Positions 8,815-18,500 of a stretch of DNA of 64,000 nt are shown piece by piece (the stretch's first letter is position 1; each line of letters starts with the position of its first letter). Under the pieces are notes generated by a model. It was not told where the DNA came from, did not search any database, and saw nothing but the letters and a program-made list of their open reading frames with translations. The position numbers and the translations under genes were made by a program. The DNA is from Streptomyces sp. NBC_01549 (GTDB taxonomy: Bacteria; Actinomycetota; Actinomycetes; Streptomycetales; Streptomycetaceae). The stretch covers positions 4,707,001 through 4,771,000 of the forward strand of contig NZ_JAPEPW010000001.1 of NCBI RefSeq assembly GCF_026339955.1. Reading direction: 5' to 3'.

Positions 8815-9630
8815 TCAGTGCGGCGTTGTGACGAAGTCGATGAGTTCTTCCACTCGGCCCAGGAGCTCCGGCTGGAGGTCCTTGTAGGAGTGGACGCGGG
8901 ACAGGATGTACTGCCAGGCGGCGCCGGTGTTCTCGGGCCACCCGAGGGCGCGGCAGACGCCCGTTTTCCAGTCCTGGCCGTGGGGGACCCGGGGCCAGGC
9001 CGGGATGCCCACGGAGGACGGCTTCACGGCTTCCCAGATGTCGATGTAGGGGTGGCCGAGGACCAGGGCGTGATCGCTCGTGACCGACGCCGCGATGCGG
9101 GACTCCTTGCTGCCGGGGACCAGGTGGTCGACGAGGACGCCGAGGCGGGCGTCCGGCCCGGGTGAGAATTCCGTCACGATCGCGGGCAGGTCGTCGATGC
9201 CCTCCAGGTACTCGACCACGACGCCCTCGATGCGCAGATCGTCGCCCCAGACCCGTTCGACCAGCTCGGCGTCGTGGCGGCCCTCCACGTAGATCCGGCC
9301 GGCCCGGGCGACCCGGGCCCGCGCGCCGGGCACGGCCACCGAACCGGAGGCCGTGCGGGTGGGACGGAGGGGAGCGGCGTTCGGGGAGGGAGCGGGGCGG
9401 GTGAGCGTGACGACCCGGCCCTCCAGGAGGAAGCCACGGGGTTCCAGAGGGAACACGCGGTGCTTGCCGAAGCGGTCCTCCAGTGTCACCGTGCCCGCCT
9501 CGCAGCGGATCACCGCACCGCAGAAGCCGGTACCCGGCTCCTCGACCACCAGGCCCGGCTCCGCCGGAACCTCCGGCACGGGCTTGGGCTTCTTCCACGG
9601 CGGGGTCAGGTCCGGAGAGTACTGGCGCAT
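8815..9630 (-). CDS. DUF3097 family protein
   Basis: A 271-aa protein starting MRQYSPDLTPPW. It matches my memory of the actinobacterial DUF3097 family: an N-terminal segment with DRFGKHRVFPL, then YVEGRHDAELVERVWGDDLR and VVVEYLEGIDDL. The EGRHDAELV and DHLVPGSKESRIA stretches resemble a TOPRIM-like fold (EG..D then DHL), which would suggest nucleic-acid binding, but no function is established. No good Shine-Dalgarno is seen before ATG 9630; longer frames upstream overlap the next gene and look non-coding. It lies 31 bp downstream of the metallo-beta-lactamase gene on the same strand, probably in one operon. Confidence 0.75.
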   Translation of the reverse strand: MRQYSPDLTPPWKKPKPVPEVPAEPGLVVEEPGTGFCGAVIRCEAGTVTLEDRFGKHRVFPLEPRGFLLEGRVVTLTRPAPSPNAAPLRPTRTASGSVAVPGARARVARAGRIYVEGRHDAELVERVWGDDLRIEGVVVEYLEGIDDLPAIVTEFSPGPDARLGVLVDHLVPGSKESRIAASVTSDHALVLGHPYIDIWEAVKPSSVGIPAWPRVPHGQDWKTGVCRALGWPENTGAAWQYILSRVHSYKDLQPELLGRVEELIDFVTTPH

Positions 9631-9661
9631 TCGGATGACGATAGGAGAAGCCCGGCGGCGC

Positions 9662-10402
9662 TCACGGCGACACGCCGAAACGCGACACGCCGAAACGCGC
9701 GGCCAGGGCGTCCCGCTGGGACCGTACGAACCCGGCGTCCACGACCGCTCCGTGACCGGGCACGTACAGCGCGTCCTCCCCGCCGAGGTCGAGCAACCGG
9801 TCGAGGGCACCTGGCCAGCGCGACGGCACGGCGTCGGGGCCCGCCTGGGGCTCGCCGGACTCCTCGACCAGGTCGCCGCAGAACACCACCGTCGGGTCGC
9901 CCGGCACCACGACCACGAGGTCGTGGGCGGTGTGGCCCTCGCCCGTCCGCACCAGCAGGACCTCGACGCCGCCGGCGAGTTCGAGATGCCAGGTGCCCCA
10001 CACGTAGTTCCGGGGACGCACCAGGGTGTCCGCCGCGTCCTCCGCCGCCCGCGCGTCCAGCCCGCCCCGTACCGCGTCCGTGTACAGCTCCTCGCGCCCG
10101 TGCTCGTACACCTCGGCCGAGCCGCCCGCGACGAGGACCTCCGCGCCCGCGAACGCCGCCGCGCCCAGGACATGGTCGAAGTGGGGGTGGGTGAGCGCGA
10201 GGAAGGTCACACGGCGGCCGGCGAGCGTCTGCGCCTCCCTGCGCAACCGGGCGCCCTCCGCGAGGCTCGACCCCGGGTCGACGATCAGCGCCCCACCCTC
10301 GCTCACGACCAGCCCGACCGTGCAGTCCCAGACCGGAAGCCGCTGCCGCCCCACCCGCCGTGTCAGCGGCTCCCACCCTGCCTCTTTCCAAGTCACCTTC
10401 AT
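9662..10402 (-). CDS. Metallo-beta-lactamase-fold hydrolase
   Basis: A 246-aa protein with the zinc-site motif THPHFDH, a later His in RTGEGHTAHDL, FCGDLVEESG and the final PGHGAVVD, in the order of the glyoxalase II/lactamase superfamily. There is no signal peptide, so it is probably cytoplasmic; the substrate is unknown. The C-terminus ends RFGVSRFGVSP, produced by a 15-nt tandem duplication just before the stop. It is divergent from hrcA, and its 5' side faces the 23-bp tandem repeats. Confidence 0.82.
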   Translation of the reverse strand: MKVTWKEAGWEPLTRRVGRQRLPVWDCTVGLVVSEGGALIVDPGSSLAEGARLRREAQTLAGRRVTFLALTHPHFDHVLGAAAFAGAEVLVAGGSAEVYEHGREELYTDAVRGGLDARAAEDAADTLVRPRNYVWGTWHLELAGGVEVLLVRTGEGHTAHDLVVVVPGDPTVVFCGDLVEESGEPQAGPDAVPSRWPGALDRLLDLGGEDALYVPGHGAVVDAGFVRSQRDALAARFGVSRFGVSP

Positions 10403-10427
10403 ACGCCGACGCTAGCGGTGAGGGCGT

Positions 10428-10496
10428 GGACGGTACGACATCGCGGGCAGGGACGGTACGACATCGAGGGCTTGGACGGTGTGACATCGCGGGACA
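10428..10496. repeat. Three 23-bp tandem repeats upstream of hrcA
   Basis: Three consecutive 23-bp units start at 10428, 10451 and 10474. Each opens GGACGG(TACG/TGTG)ACATCG followed by (c/a)GGG. They lie between the start of the lactamase-fold gene and the hrcA promoter, in non-coding DNA. Confidence 0.85.
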
Positions 10497-10542
10497 CGTC
10501 CGTGTACGTCGGTGCACCTTGCACAAGATCGCGGGGCCGCCC

Positions 10543-10573
10543 TTGCCTGGGCCGTACCCACCGGCCGTACACT
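10543..10573 (+). promoter_or_regulatory. Candidate hrcA promoter
   Basis: TTGCCT (10543-10548) and TACACT (10568-10573) with a 19-bp spacer fit the principal sigma factor pattern loosely. The CIRCE element begins 15 bp downstream, where a repressor would block it. Confidence 0.5.
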
Positions 10574-10587
10574 GGGCCGGGGAATGC

Positions 10588-10612
10588 TGGCACTCGCATG
10601 CGATGAGTGCCA
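10588..10612. promoter_or_regulatory. CIRCE operator (HrcA binding site)
   Basis: TGGCACTC, nine bases, GAGTGCCA: a perfect 8-bp inverted repeat. It matches the CIRCE consensus GCACTC-N9-GAGTGC with two changes in the outer flanks. It lies 39 bp before the hrcA start and just after the candidate promoter, so hrcA-dnaJ2 should be under HrcA autorepression. Confidence 0.9.
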
Positions 10613-10651
10613 AGCGAGGCGCCGAGGGGTCGACAGCTGGAGGTGTGCGCG

Positions 10652-11674
10652 ATGCTCAGTGAACGCAGGCTCGAAGTGCTGCGCGCCATCGTCCAGGACT
10701 ATGTCGGCACCGACGAGCCGGTCGCGGTCGGGTCCAAGGCGCTGACCGAGCGGCACCGGCTGGGGGTCTCCCCGGCCACCGTCCGTAACGACATGGCGGC
10801 CCTGGAGGACGAGGGGTACATCGCCCAGCCGCACACCAGTGCCGGGCGGATCCCCACCGACAAGGGCTACCGGCTCTTCGTCGACAAGCTCGCCGGCGTC
10901 AAGCCGATGACCGCGCCCGAGCGGCGGGCCATTCAGAACTTCCTGGACGGCGCCGTCGACCTCGACGACGTCGTCGCGCGGACGGTGCGGCTGCTCGCGC
11001 AGCTGACGCGGCAGGTCGCCGTCGTGCAGTATCCGTCGCTGACGAGATCGACCGTGCGGCACGTGGAACTGCTGTCCCTCGCCCCCGCCCGTGTGATGCT
11101 CGTGCTGATCACGGACACCGGGCGGGTCGAACAGCGCATGATCGACTGCCCGGCGCCGTTCGGAGAAACGTCTCTCGCGGATCTGCGGGCCCGGCTGAAC
11201 AGCAGGGTCGCGGGCCGTCGCTTCGCGGACGTCCCGCAGCTCGTGCAGGACCTCCCGGACGCGTTCGAGGCGGAGGACCGAGGTACGGTCGCGACGGTGC
11301 TCTCCATCCTTCTGGAGACGCTCGTCGAGGAGACCGAGGAGCGGCTGATGATCGGCGGGACCGCCAATCTGACGCGTTTCGGACATGACTTCCCTCTCAC
11401 CATCCGGCCGGTGCTCGAAGCGCTGGAGGAGCAGGTTGTGCTCCTCAAGTTGCTTGGTGAGGCCGGGGATTCGAGCATGACCGTGCGAATCGGTCACGAG
11501 AACGCGTATGAGGGACTCAACTCCACGTCCGTGGTCTCGGTCGGCTACGGTTCGGGCGGCGAGGCAGTAGCCAAACTCGGCGTGGTCGGCCCGACCCGCA
11601 TGGATTACCCGGGAACGATGGGAGCGGTACGAGCGGTGGCACGGTACGTCGGACAGATCCTGGCGGAGTCGTAA
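10652..11674 (+). CDS. hrcA: Heat-inducible transcription repressor HrcA
   Basis: A 340-aa protein with an N-terminal winged helix (MLSERRLEVLRAIVQDYV, then LGVSPATVRNDMAALE and GYIAQPHTSAGRIPTDKGYR), a GAF-like middle and a C-terminal domain with VSVGYGSG. HrcA represses chaperone genes by binding CIRCE and is kept active by GroEL in other bacteria. ATG 10652 is chosen for its GGAGG eight bases upstream; a longer GTG frame starts inside the CIRCE element and is rejected. The stop TAA abuts the GTG of dnaJ2 with no gap. Confidence 0.95.
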   Translation: MLSERRLEVLRAIVQDYVGTDEPVAVGSKALTERHRLGVSPATVRNDMAALEDEGYIAQPHTSAGRIPTDKGYRLFVDKLAGVKPMTAPERRAIQNFLDGAVDLDDVVARTVRLLAQLTRQVAVVQYPSLTRSTVRHVELLSLAPARVMLVLITDTGRVEQRMIDCPAPFGETSLADLRARLNSRVAGRRFADVPQLVQDLPDAFEAEDRGTVATVLSILLETLVEETEERLMIGGTANLTRFGHDFPLTIRPVLEALEEQVVLLKLLGEAGDSSMTVRIGHENAYEGLNSTSVVSVGYGSGGEAVAKLGVVGPTRMDYPGTMGAVRAVARYVGQILAES

Positions 11675-12811
11675 GTGGCCACGGACTACTACGCCGTACT
11701 CGGCGTGCGCCGCGACGCGTCCCAGGACGAGATCAAGAAGGCTTTCCGGCGGCTCGCACGCGAGCTGCACCCGGACGTCAATCCCGATCCGAAGACGCAG
11801 GAGCGGTTCAAGGAGATCAACGCCGCGTACGAGGTGTTGTCGGACCCGCAGAAGAAGCAGGTCTACGACCTCGGCGGCGACCCGCTGTCCCAGTCGGGCG
11901 GCGGCGGTGCGGGCGGCTTCGGAGCCGGTGGGTTCGGGAACTTCTCGGACATCATGGACGCCTTCTTCGGTACGGCGTCACAGCGCGGTCCGCGGTCGCG
12001 GACGCGGCGTGGCCAGGACGCCATGATCCGGCTCGAGATCGAGCTGGACGAGGCGGCCTTCGGCACGACGAAGGACATCCAGGTCGACACGGCCGTCGTC
12101 TGCGCCACCTGCAACGGTGAGGGCGCGGCGCCGGGTACCTCGGCCCAGACCTGTGACATGTGTCGCGGGCGGGGTGAGGTGTCCCAGGTCACGCGGTCCT
12201 TCCTCGGGCAGGTCATGACCTCCCGGCCGTGTCCGCAGTGTCAGGGCTTCGGGACCGTCGTCCCGACTCCCTGCCCCGAGTGCGCCGGTGACGGGCGAGT
12301 CCGGTCGCGTCGCACGCTGACCGTCAAGATCCCCGCCGGTGTCGACAACGGCACGCGGATCCAGCTCGCGGGCGAGGGCGAGGTCGGCCCCGGCGGCGGT
12401 CCCGCCGGTGACCTGTACGTCGAGATCCACGAGCTGCCGCACTCGACCTTCCAGCGGCGCGGAGACGATCTGCACTGCACGGTGACCATTCCGATGACCG
12501 CGGCGTCGCTCGGCACCAAGGTGCCGCTGGAGACGCTCGACGGTCTTGAGGAGGTCGACATCCGTCCGGGTACGCAGTCCGGGCAGTCGATCCCGCTGCA
12601 CGGGCGGGGTGTCACGCATCTGCGGGGCGGTGGCCGGGGTGACCTCATCGTGCATGTCGAGGTGACCACGCCCACAAAGCTCGATCCCGAGCAGGAGCGG
12701 TTGCTGCGGGAGCTGGCGCAGCTGCGGGGGGAGGAGCGGCCCACGGGGCAGTTCCAGCCCGGGCAGCAGGGCCTGTTCTCGCGCCTGAAGGACGCGTTCA
12801 ACGGTCGCTGA
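11675..12811 (+). CDS. dnaJ2: Chaperone DnaJ (DnaJ2)
   Basis: A 378-aa protein. The J domain (YYAVLGVRRDASQDEIKKAF) carries the HPD triplet in ELHPDVNPD. A short G/F-rich region (GGGGAGGFGAGGFGNF) follows, then a zinc domain with four CxxCxGxG-type repeats (CATCNGEG, CDMCRGRG, CPQCQGFG, CPECAGDG) and the C-terminal substrate-binding domain. It stimulates DnaK ATPase and delivers unfolded clients. The GTG start follows the hrcA stop immediately, with GGAG in the hrcA 3' end, so the two are translated as one operon under CIRCE control. Confidence 0.95.
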   Translation: MATDYYAVLGVRRDASQDEIKKAFRRLARELHPDVNPDPKTQERFKEINAAYEVLSDPQKKQVYDLGGDPLSQSGGGGAGGFGAGGFGNFSDIMDAFFGTASQRGPRSRTRRGQDAMIRLEIELDEAAFGTTKDIQVDTAVVCATCNGEGAAPGTSAQTCDMCRGRGEVSQVTRSFLGQVMTSRPCPQCQGFGTVVPTPCPECAGDGRVRSRRTLTVKIPAGVDNGTRIQLAGEGEVGPGGGPAGDLYVEIHELPHSTFQRRGDDLHCTVTIPMTAASLGTKVPLETLDGLEEVDIRPGTQSGQSIPLHGRGVTHLRGGGRGDLIVHVEVTTPTKLDPEQERLLRELAQLRGEERPTGQFQPGQQGLFSRLKDAFNGR

Positions 12812-12819
12812 CGGGTGTT

Positions 12820-12840
12820 CCTGGGGGCTCCGCCCCCAGG
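12820..12840. terminator. Terminator hairpin after dnaJ2
   Basis: CCTGGGGGC-TCC-GCCCCCAGG, a perfect 9-bp stem with a 3-nt loop, nine bases after the dnaJ2 stop. Confidence 0.75.
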
Positions 12841-12933
12841 CGCTCGACGGTCGCTCGACAGTCCATCCCCATGGTCTATGCCAGACGGAAGGCCCGATTC
12901 GGACTTGTTCAAAGGACGTGACAACATGCCGTC

Positions 12934-14022
12934 ATGTCCACCGCACTGACCGATCTCTTCCCTCACCCGATCGTGCAGGCCCCCATGGCGGGCGGCGTCT
13001 CCGTCCCGCAACTCGCGGCCGCCGTGTCCGAGGCCGGCGGGCTCGGGTTCCTCGCCGCCGGGTACAAGACCGCCGACGGTATGTACCAGGAGATCAAGCA
13101 GTTGCGCGGGCTCACAGGCCGCCCCTTCGGGGTCAATCTGTTCATGCCGCAGCCCGAGTACGCGGACCCCGCCGCGGTCGAGGTCTACGCCCACCAGCTC
13201 GCGGGCGAGTCCTCCTGGTACGAGACCGGCCTCGGTGACCCGGACAGCGGCCGTGACGACGGCTACGACGCCAAGCTCGCCGTCCTCCACGACAACCCGG
13301 TCCCGGTGGTCTCGTTCCACTTCGGCGTCCCGAGCCGCGACGTCCTGGACTCCCTGCGCCGCGCCGGCACCCTCACCGTGGTCACCGCGACCACGGCCGA
13401 GGAGGCGCTCGCCGTGCAGCGGGCCGGCGCCGACGCGGTCATCGTGCAGGGCGTGGAGGCGGGCGGCCACCAGGGCACCCACCGCGACAACCCGGAGACG
13501 GACGGTACGGGTATCGGGCTGCTGTCGCTGATCGCGCAGGTCCGCGAGACCGTGGACCTTCCGATCATCGCCGCCGGCGGCATCATGCGCGGCAGCCAGA
13601 TCGCCGCGGTGCTCGCCGCGGGCGCGAGCGCGGCGCAGCTCGGCACCGCGTTCCTCCCCACCCCGGAGTCCGGCGCCCACGTCGTGCACAAGCAGGCGCT
13701 GACCAACCCCCTGTTCGTGCGGACGGAGCTGACGCGCGCGTTCTCCGGGCGTCCGGCACGCGGTCTGGTGAACCGCTTCATGCGTGAGCACGGCCCGTAC
13801 GCGCCCGCCGCGTACCCCGAGGTCCACCACCTCACCTCTCCGCTGCGCAAGGCGGCCGCCAAGGCGGGCGACGCGCAGGGCATGGCGCTGTGGGCGGGGC
13901 AGGGGCACCGCATGGCGCGCGACCTGCCCGCCGGGCAGCTGGTGGAGGTCCTGAACACGGAGCTCGCGGCGGCCAGGACAGCGTTGTCGGCCGCCGGGGA
14001 AGCGGAGGGCGAGATCCGATGA
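12934..14022 (+). CDS. Nitronate monooxygenase / enoyl reductase-type FMN enzyme
   Basis: A 362-aa protein of the 2-nitropropane dioxygenase-like TIM-barrel family: PIVQAPMAGGVSVPQLAAAV at the N-terminus, GFLAAGYKT, GADAVIVQGVEAGGHQG with the catalytic-type His, PIIAAGGIMRG, and GASAAQLGTAFL for phosphate binding of FMN. Members oxidise alkyl nitronates or reduce enoyl thioesters, and sequence alone does not decide between these. The last codons overlap the rsmE start (ATGA), so the two are co-translated. Confidence 0.88.
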   Translation: MSTALTDLFPHPIVQAPMAGGVSVPQLAAAVSEAGGLGFLAAGYKTADGMYQEIKQLRGLTGRPFGVNLFMPQPEYADPAAVEVYAHQLAGESSWYETGLGDPDSGRDDGYDAKLAVLHDNPVPVVSFHFGVPSRDVLDSLRRAGTLTVVTATTAEEALAVQRAGADAVIVQGVEAGGHQGTHRDNPETDGTGIGLLSLIAQVRETVDLPIIAAGGIMRGSQIAAVLAAGASAAQLGTAFLPTPESGAHVVHKQALTNPLFVRTELTRAFSGRPARGLVNRFMREHGPYAPAAYPEVHHLTSPLRKAAAKAGDAQGMALWAGQGHRMARDLPAGQLVEVLNTELAAARTALSAAGEAEGEIR

Positions 14023-14768
14023 CGGCACCGGTGTTCGTGGTCGAGCACTTCGAGGCGGGCAGCGGCGGACGGTACGTCCTCGACGGCCCCGAAGGGCGCC
14101 ACGCCGTCTCCGTGAAGCGGCTGCGGGCCGGCGAGGACGTCATCCTCACCGACGGGGCCGGGCGTTGGGCGGACTGCGTGGTGCTGGGCACCGAGGGCAA
14201 GGACCGGCTGATCGTCCAGATGGACTCGTACAGCGAGGAGCCCGCGGAGGAGCCCCGTATCACCGTGGTCCAGGCCCTGCCCAAGGGCGACCGGGGCGAG
14301 GTGGCCGTGGAGACGATGACCGAGACCGGCGTCGACGCGATCGTCCCCTGGGCCGCCTCCCGTTGCATCACCCAGTGGAAGGGCGACCGGGGTCTGAAGG
14401 CGCTCGCCAAGTGGCGGGCCACGGCCCGGGAAGCCGGTAAGCAGTCGCGCAGGGTGCGCTTCCCGGAGATCGGGGACGCGGCGACGACCAAACAGGTTGC
14501 CGCGCTTCTGGCCAATGCCGACTTCGCGGCGGTGCTGCACGAGGACACCGAGGTCGGCACCGAGCCGTTCGTGACGGCCGAACTCCCCACCTCGGGCGAG
14601 ATCGTGCTGGTGGTCGGCCCCGAGGGCGGGATCTCCCCCGAGGAGATCGAGGTGTTCACCGGGGCGGGCGCGAAGACGTACCACCTGGGACGTACCGTGC
14701 TGCGCACATCGACCGCCGGGACGGTGGCGACCGCGGTGCTGATGGCACGCTCCGGCCGCTGGCACTAG
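14019..14768 (+). CDS. rsmE: 16S rRNA (uracil-1498-N3)-methyltransferase RsmE
   Basis: A 249-aa protein. The N-terminal PUA-like part carries GPEGRHAVSVKRLRAGE. The SPOUT methyltransferase part has QALPKGDRGE, TETGVDAIVPW, LVVGPEGGISPEE and the knot motif HLGRTVLRTSTAG. It methylates U1498 of 16S rRNA using S-adenosylmethionine. ATG 14019 overlaps the previous stop by four bases and has GGAGG about 10 nt upstream; the longer frame (from 13890) overlaps the upstream gene and is rejected. Confidence 0.93.
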   Translation: MTAPVFVVEHFEAGSGGRYVLDGPEGRHAVSVKRLRAGEDVILTDGAGRWADCVVLGTEGKDRLIVQMDSYSEEPAEEPRITVVQALPKGDRGEVAVETMTETGVDAIVPWAASRCITQWKGDRGLKALAKWRATAREAGKQSRRVRFPEIGDAATTKQVAALLANADFAAVLHEDTEVGTEPFVTAELPTSGEIVLVVGPEGGISPEEIEVFTGAGAKTYHLGRTVLRTSTAGTVATAVLMARSGRWH

Positions 14769-14910
14769 GCCCTGTCGTCTAGTTGACGAGTGGCTCCTGT
14801 CGCGGAATTGACGCAGTTTCACGCATACGCGTTCGACGGGAGCGCACGCGGGTGTGTAGTGGCCGTATGGGGTCTACCGCGACGCGCGGGACAGTGGCAC
14901 TCTGCCGTCT

Positions 14911-15504
14911 ATGGGGGCATTGATGCGTATTCGACGATTGGTGAGGCGACTGGTGACGGGCCGTCGGGGACCGATGGTCGCCGGGCTGGCCGTGGTGAGC
15001 GCCTTCGGGGTGGCCGCGTGCGAACCGGTCGGCGGGCTGAGCGCCTCAGCGGTGGCCTACACGACCGACCGGGCCGGGACCGCGGAGCTGCAGCGCCGGC
15101 ACGTCGACGTGCAGTACCTGAGCTGCACCGGGTCGTACAGCGGCGGGAACAAGGCCTATACCCCGGGGCACACGCCGTCGGCCTCCAGCTCCACGCCCTC
15201 CGTGGTGGAGGTGGACTGCCGGGGCCAGACCAAGGACCGGCGGGAGATCACCATCACCGGGAAGGTCACCCGCGAGGTCGAGGGCAAGTGCGTCCGCGGG
15301 GACCTGACGGCCAAGGTCGGCGGCAAGAAGTGGTTCCACGTGAACGTGCTGGGCAACTGCAACGCCCCGAGCACGCCCTCGTACACGCCCCCGACCTACA
15401 ACGCGCCCACCTACCGCCGGCCGGGCCCCACCGCCACCGTCACCGTCACGAAGACCATGTGGTGCAAGGGCGATCCCACCTGCTGGCCCTCGCAGGGCAA
15501 GTGA
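14911..15504 (+). CDS. Putative secreted lipoprotein, unknown function
   Basis: A 197-aa protein (193 if ATG 14923 is used). Basic residues and a hydrophobic stretch (VAGLAVVSAFGVAAC) end in a lipobox VAAC, so the mature protein would begin with a lipidated Cys. The mature part has five further cysteines (SCTGSYSGG, DCRGQTKD, CVRGDL, NCNAPS, then MWCKGDPTCWP), a Ser/Thr/Pro/Tyr-rich tail (TPSYTPPTYNAP) and a Cys-rich end. No family is recognised. It stands alone between rsmE and the tricorn gene. TTGACG motifs lie in the 140 bp upstream but without a convincing -10. Confidence 0.7.
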   Translation: MGALMRIRRLVRRLVTGRRGPMVAGLAVVSAFGVAACEPVGGLSASAVAYTTDRAGTAELQRRHVDVQYLSCTGSYSGGNKAYTPGHTPSASSSTPSVVEVDCRGQTKDRREITITGKVTREVEGKCVRGDLTAKVGGKKWFHVNVLGNCNAPSTPSYTPPTYNAPTYRRPGPTATVTVTKTMWCKGDPTCWPSQGK

Positions 15505-15549
15505 TCCGAACCCCTGTCGGGCGGAGCCGTCGCTGCATAGGGTGATCGG

Positions 15550-18500
15550 GTGACTCAGTCTGCATCGTCCGCATCATCGGTATTGCCTGCGTACCTCCGG
15601 TATCCGCATCTGCACGGCGATCTGGTCGCCTTCACCGCCGAGGACGACGTCTGGATCGCCCCCCTCGACGGCGGCGGCCGCGCCTGGCGGGTCAGCGCCG
15701 ACAACGTCCCGGTGAACCACCCCCGGATCTCCCCGGACGGCGCCACCGTCGCCTGGACGTCGACGCGCGACGGGGCGCCCGAGGTGCATGCCGCGCCGCT
15801 GGAGGGCGGACCGTCCACCCGGCTGACGTACTGGGGGAGTTCGAAGACCCAGGTGCGCGGCTGGACCCCGGACGGCCAGGTGCTCGTGCTCAGCACCCAG
15901 GGCCAGGCCAGCCTGCGCCGCAGCTGGGCCCGGGCGGTCCCGCTCGACGGGGGCCCCGCGACCACCCTCCCGTACGGGCCGGTCGGCGACGTCGTGCACG
16001 GCGACGGGGGTGTGCTGCTGCTGTCCGCTTCCATGGGGCGCGAGGCCGCCTGGTGGAAGCGGTACCGGGGCGGTACGGCGGGCAAGTTGTGGATCGACCG
16101 GGACGGCGGCGACGGGGTGGCGGCCGGCGAGTTCGTACGGCTGCACGAGGAGTTGGACGGGAACCTCGAATACCCCTTGTGGGTGGGCGAGCGTGTCGCC
16201 TTCCTGTCCGACCACGAGGGGGTCGGGGCCCTCTACTCCTCCCTCGCCGACGGGTCCGATCTGCGTCGGCACACCCCCATCGACGGTTTTTACGCCCGGC
16301 ACGCGGCGACCGACGGCGCCCGGGTCGTGTACGCGTCCGCCGGTGAACTGTGGCTCCTCGACGACCTGGACGGCGCCGAGCCGCGCCGGCTCGACCTGCG
16401 GCTCGGCGGACAGCGCGTCGACCAGCAGCCGCACCCCGTGAGCGCCTCCCGCTGGTTCTCGGCCGCCGCCCCCGACCACACCGGACGCGGCAGCGCCGTC
16501 TCCGTGCGCGGCGCCGTCCACTGGGTCACCCACCGCTCAGGACCGGCCCGCGCGCTCGCCGCCCGGCCCGGTGTCCGCGCCCGGCTGCCCCGCGCCTTCC
16601 GGGTGGAGGGCGAGGAGTACGTGGTGTGGGTGACGGACGCGGCGGGCGACGACGCGCTGGAGTTCGCCCCGGCGACCGGTCTCGCGCCCGGAGCGACCCC
16701 GCGCCGGCTCGCGGTCGGGCAGCTCGGACGGGTCCTCGGGCTCGCCATGGCACCCGACGGCAGCCGCGCCGCCGTCGCCTCGCACGACGGACGGGTACTG
16801 CTCGTCGAGCGGGAGACCGGAGAGGTGCGGGAGGTCGACCGGAGCGCGGACGGCGAGGTCTCCGGGCTCGTCTTCTCACCGGACTCCGCCTGGCTCGCGT
16901 GGTCGCACCCCGGCCCGCGCCCGCTGCGCCAGCTCAAGCTGGCCAACACCGCCGACCTGTCGGTGACCGAGGCGACCCCGCTGCGCTTCCGTGACTACGC
17001 GCCCGCGTTCACCCTCGACGGCAAGCACCTGGCCTTCCTCTCGGCCCGCTCCTTCGACCCCGTCTATGACGAACACGTCTTCGACCTCGCGTTCGTCGGA
17101 GGCGCCCGGCCGCATCTGATCACCCTGGCCGCGACCACCCCGTCCCCCTTCGGACCGCAGCGCCACGGCCGCCCCTTCGAGGCACCCGACAAGGACGAGA
17201 CGCCCGACAGCGAGGGCGCCCCCACCACCCGGATCGACCTCGACGGACTCGCCGACCGGATCGTCCCGTTCCCCGTCGAGGCGGCCCGGTACTCGACCCT
17301 GAGCGCCGCCAAGGACGGGCTGCTGTGGCTGCGCCACCCGGTCGTCGGAGTCCTCGGCGCCTCCCGCGCCACCCCGGACGACCCGGACCCGAAGACCGAA
17401 CTGGAGCGGTACGACCTCGCCCAGCAGCGCGTCGAGCACCTCGCCGCGGACGCCGACCACTTCGCCGTCAGCGGCGACGGCAAACGCGTCCTGCTGTGGA
17501 CCGACGGCACGCTCAAGGTCGTCCCCAGCGACCGTCGCGCCTCGAACGACGACGACAGCGACACGAACATCACCGTCGACCTCTCCCGGGTCCGCCAGAC
17601 CGTCGACCCGGCCGCCGAGTGGCGGCAGATGTACGACGAGACCGGCCGCCTCATGCGCGACAACTTCTGGCGGCCCGACCTGGGCGGGGTCGACTGGGAC
17701 GGCGTACTGGACCGGTACCGGCAGGTGCTCGAACGGGTCGCCACCCACGACGACCTCGTCGACCTGCTGTGGGAGGTGCAGGGCGAGCTCGGCACCTCCC
17801 ACGCGTACGTGACCCCGCGCGGCGGCTGGGGCGCCGGCGACCGGGCGCAGGGACTGCTCGGGGCGGACATCTCCCGCCACGAGGACGGCAGTTGGCGCAT
17901 CGACCGGATCCTCCCCTCGGAGACCTCCGACCCGCACGCGCGGGCGCCGCTCGCCGCGCCCGGCGTCGCGGTGCGCGCGGGGGACGCGATCGTCGCGGTC
18001 GCCGGGCAGCCGGTGGACCCGGTGGCCGGACCCGGACCGCTGCTCGTCGGCACCGCGGGCAAGCCGGTCGAGCTGACCGTCTCCCCGGCGGGCGGCGGCG
18101 ATCCGCGGCACGCCGTCGTCGTCCCGCTCGCCGACGAGGAGCCGCTGCGCTATCACGCCTGGGTCGCGGACCGGCGCGCCTACGTCCATGAACGGTCGGG
18201 CGGCAGACTCGGCTATCTCCACGTGCCCGACATGCAGGCGCCCGGCTGGGCCCAGATCCACCGTGACCTGCGGATCGAGGTGGCCAGGGAGGGGCTGGTC
18301 GTGGACGTCCGGGAGAACCGCGGCGGCCACACCTCGCAACTGGTCGTCGAGAAGCTCGCGCGGCGGATCGTGGGCTGGGACCTGCCGCGCGGGATGCGGC
18401 CGTACAGCTATCCGGAGGACGCGCCGCGCGGACCGGTCGTCGCCGTCGCCAACGAGTTCTCCGGCTCGGACGGCGACATCGTCAACGCGGCGATCAAGGC

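Noticed and set aside
7970..9598. A 542-aa minus-strand frame across hemW and the DUF3097 gene
   Set aside because: It crosses two well-supported genes and an intergenic repeat, and its composition (Arg, Pro, Gly) is that of a shadow frame.
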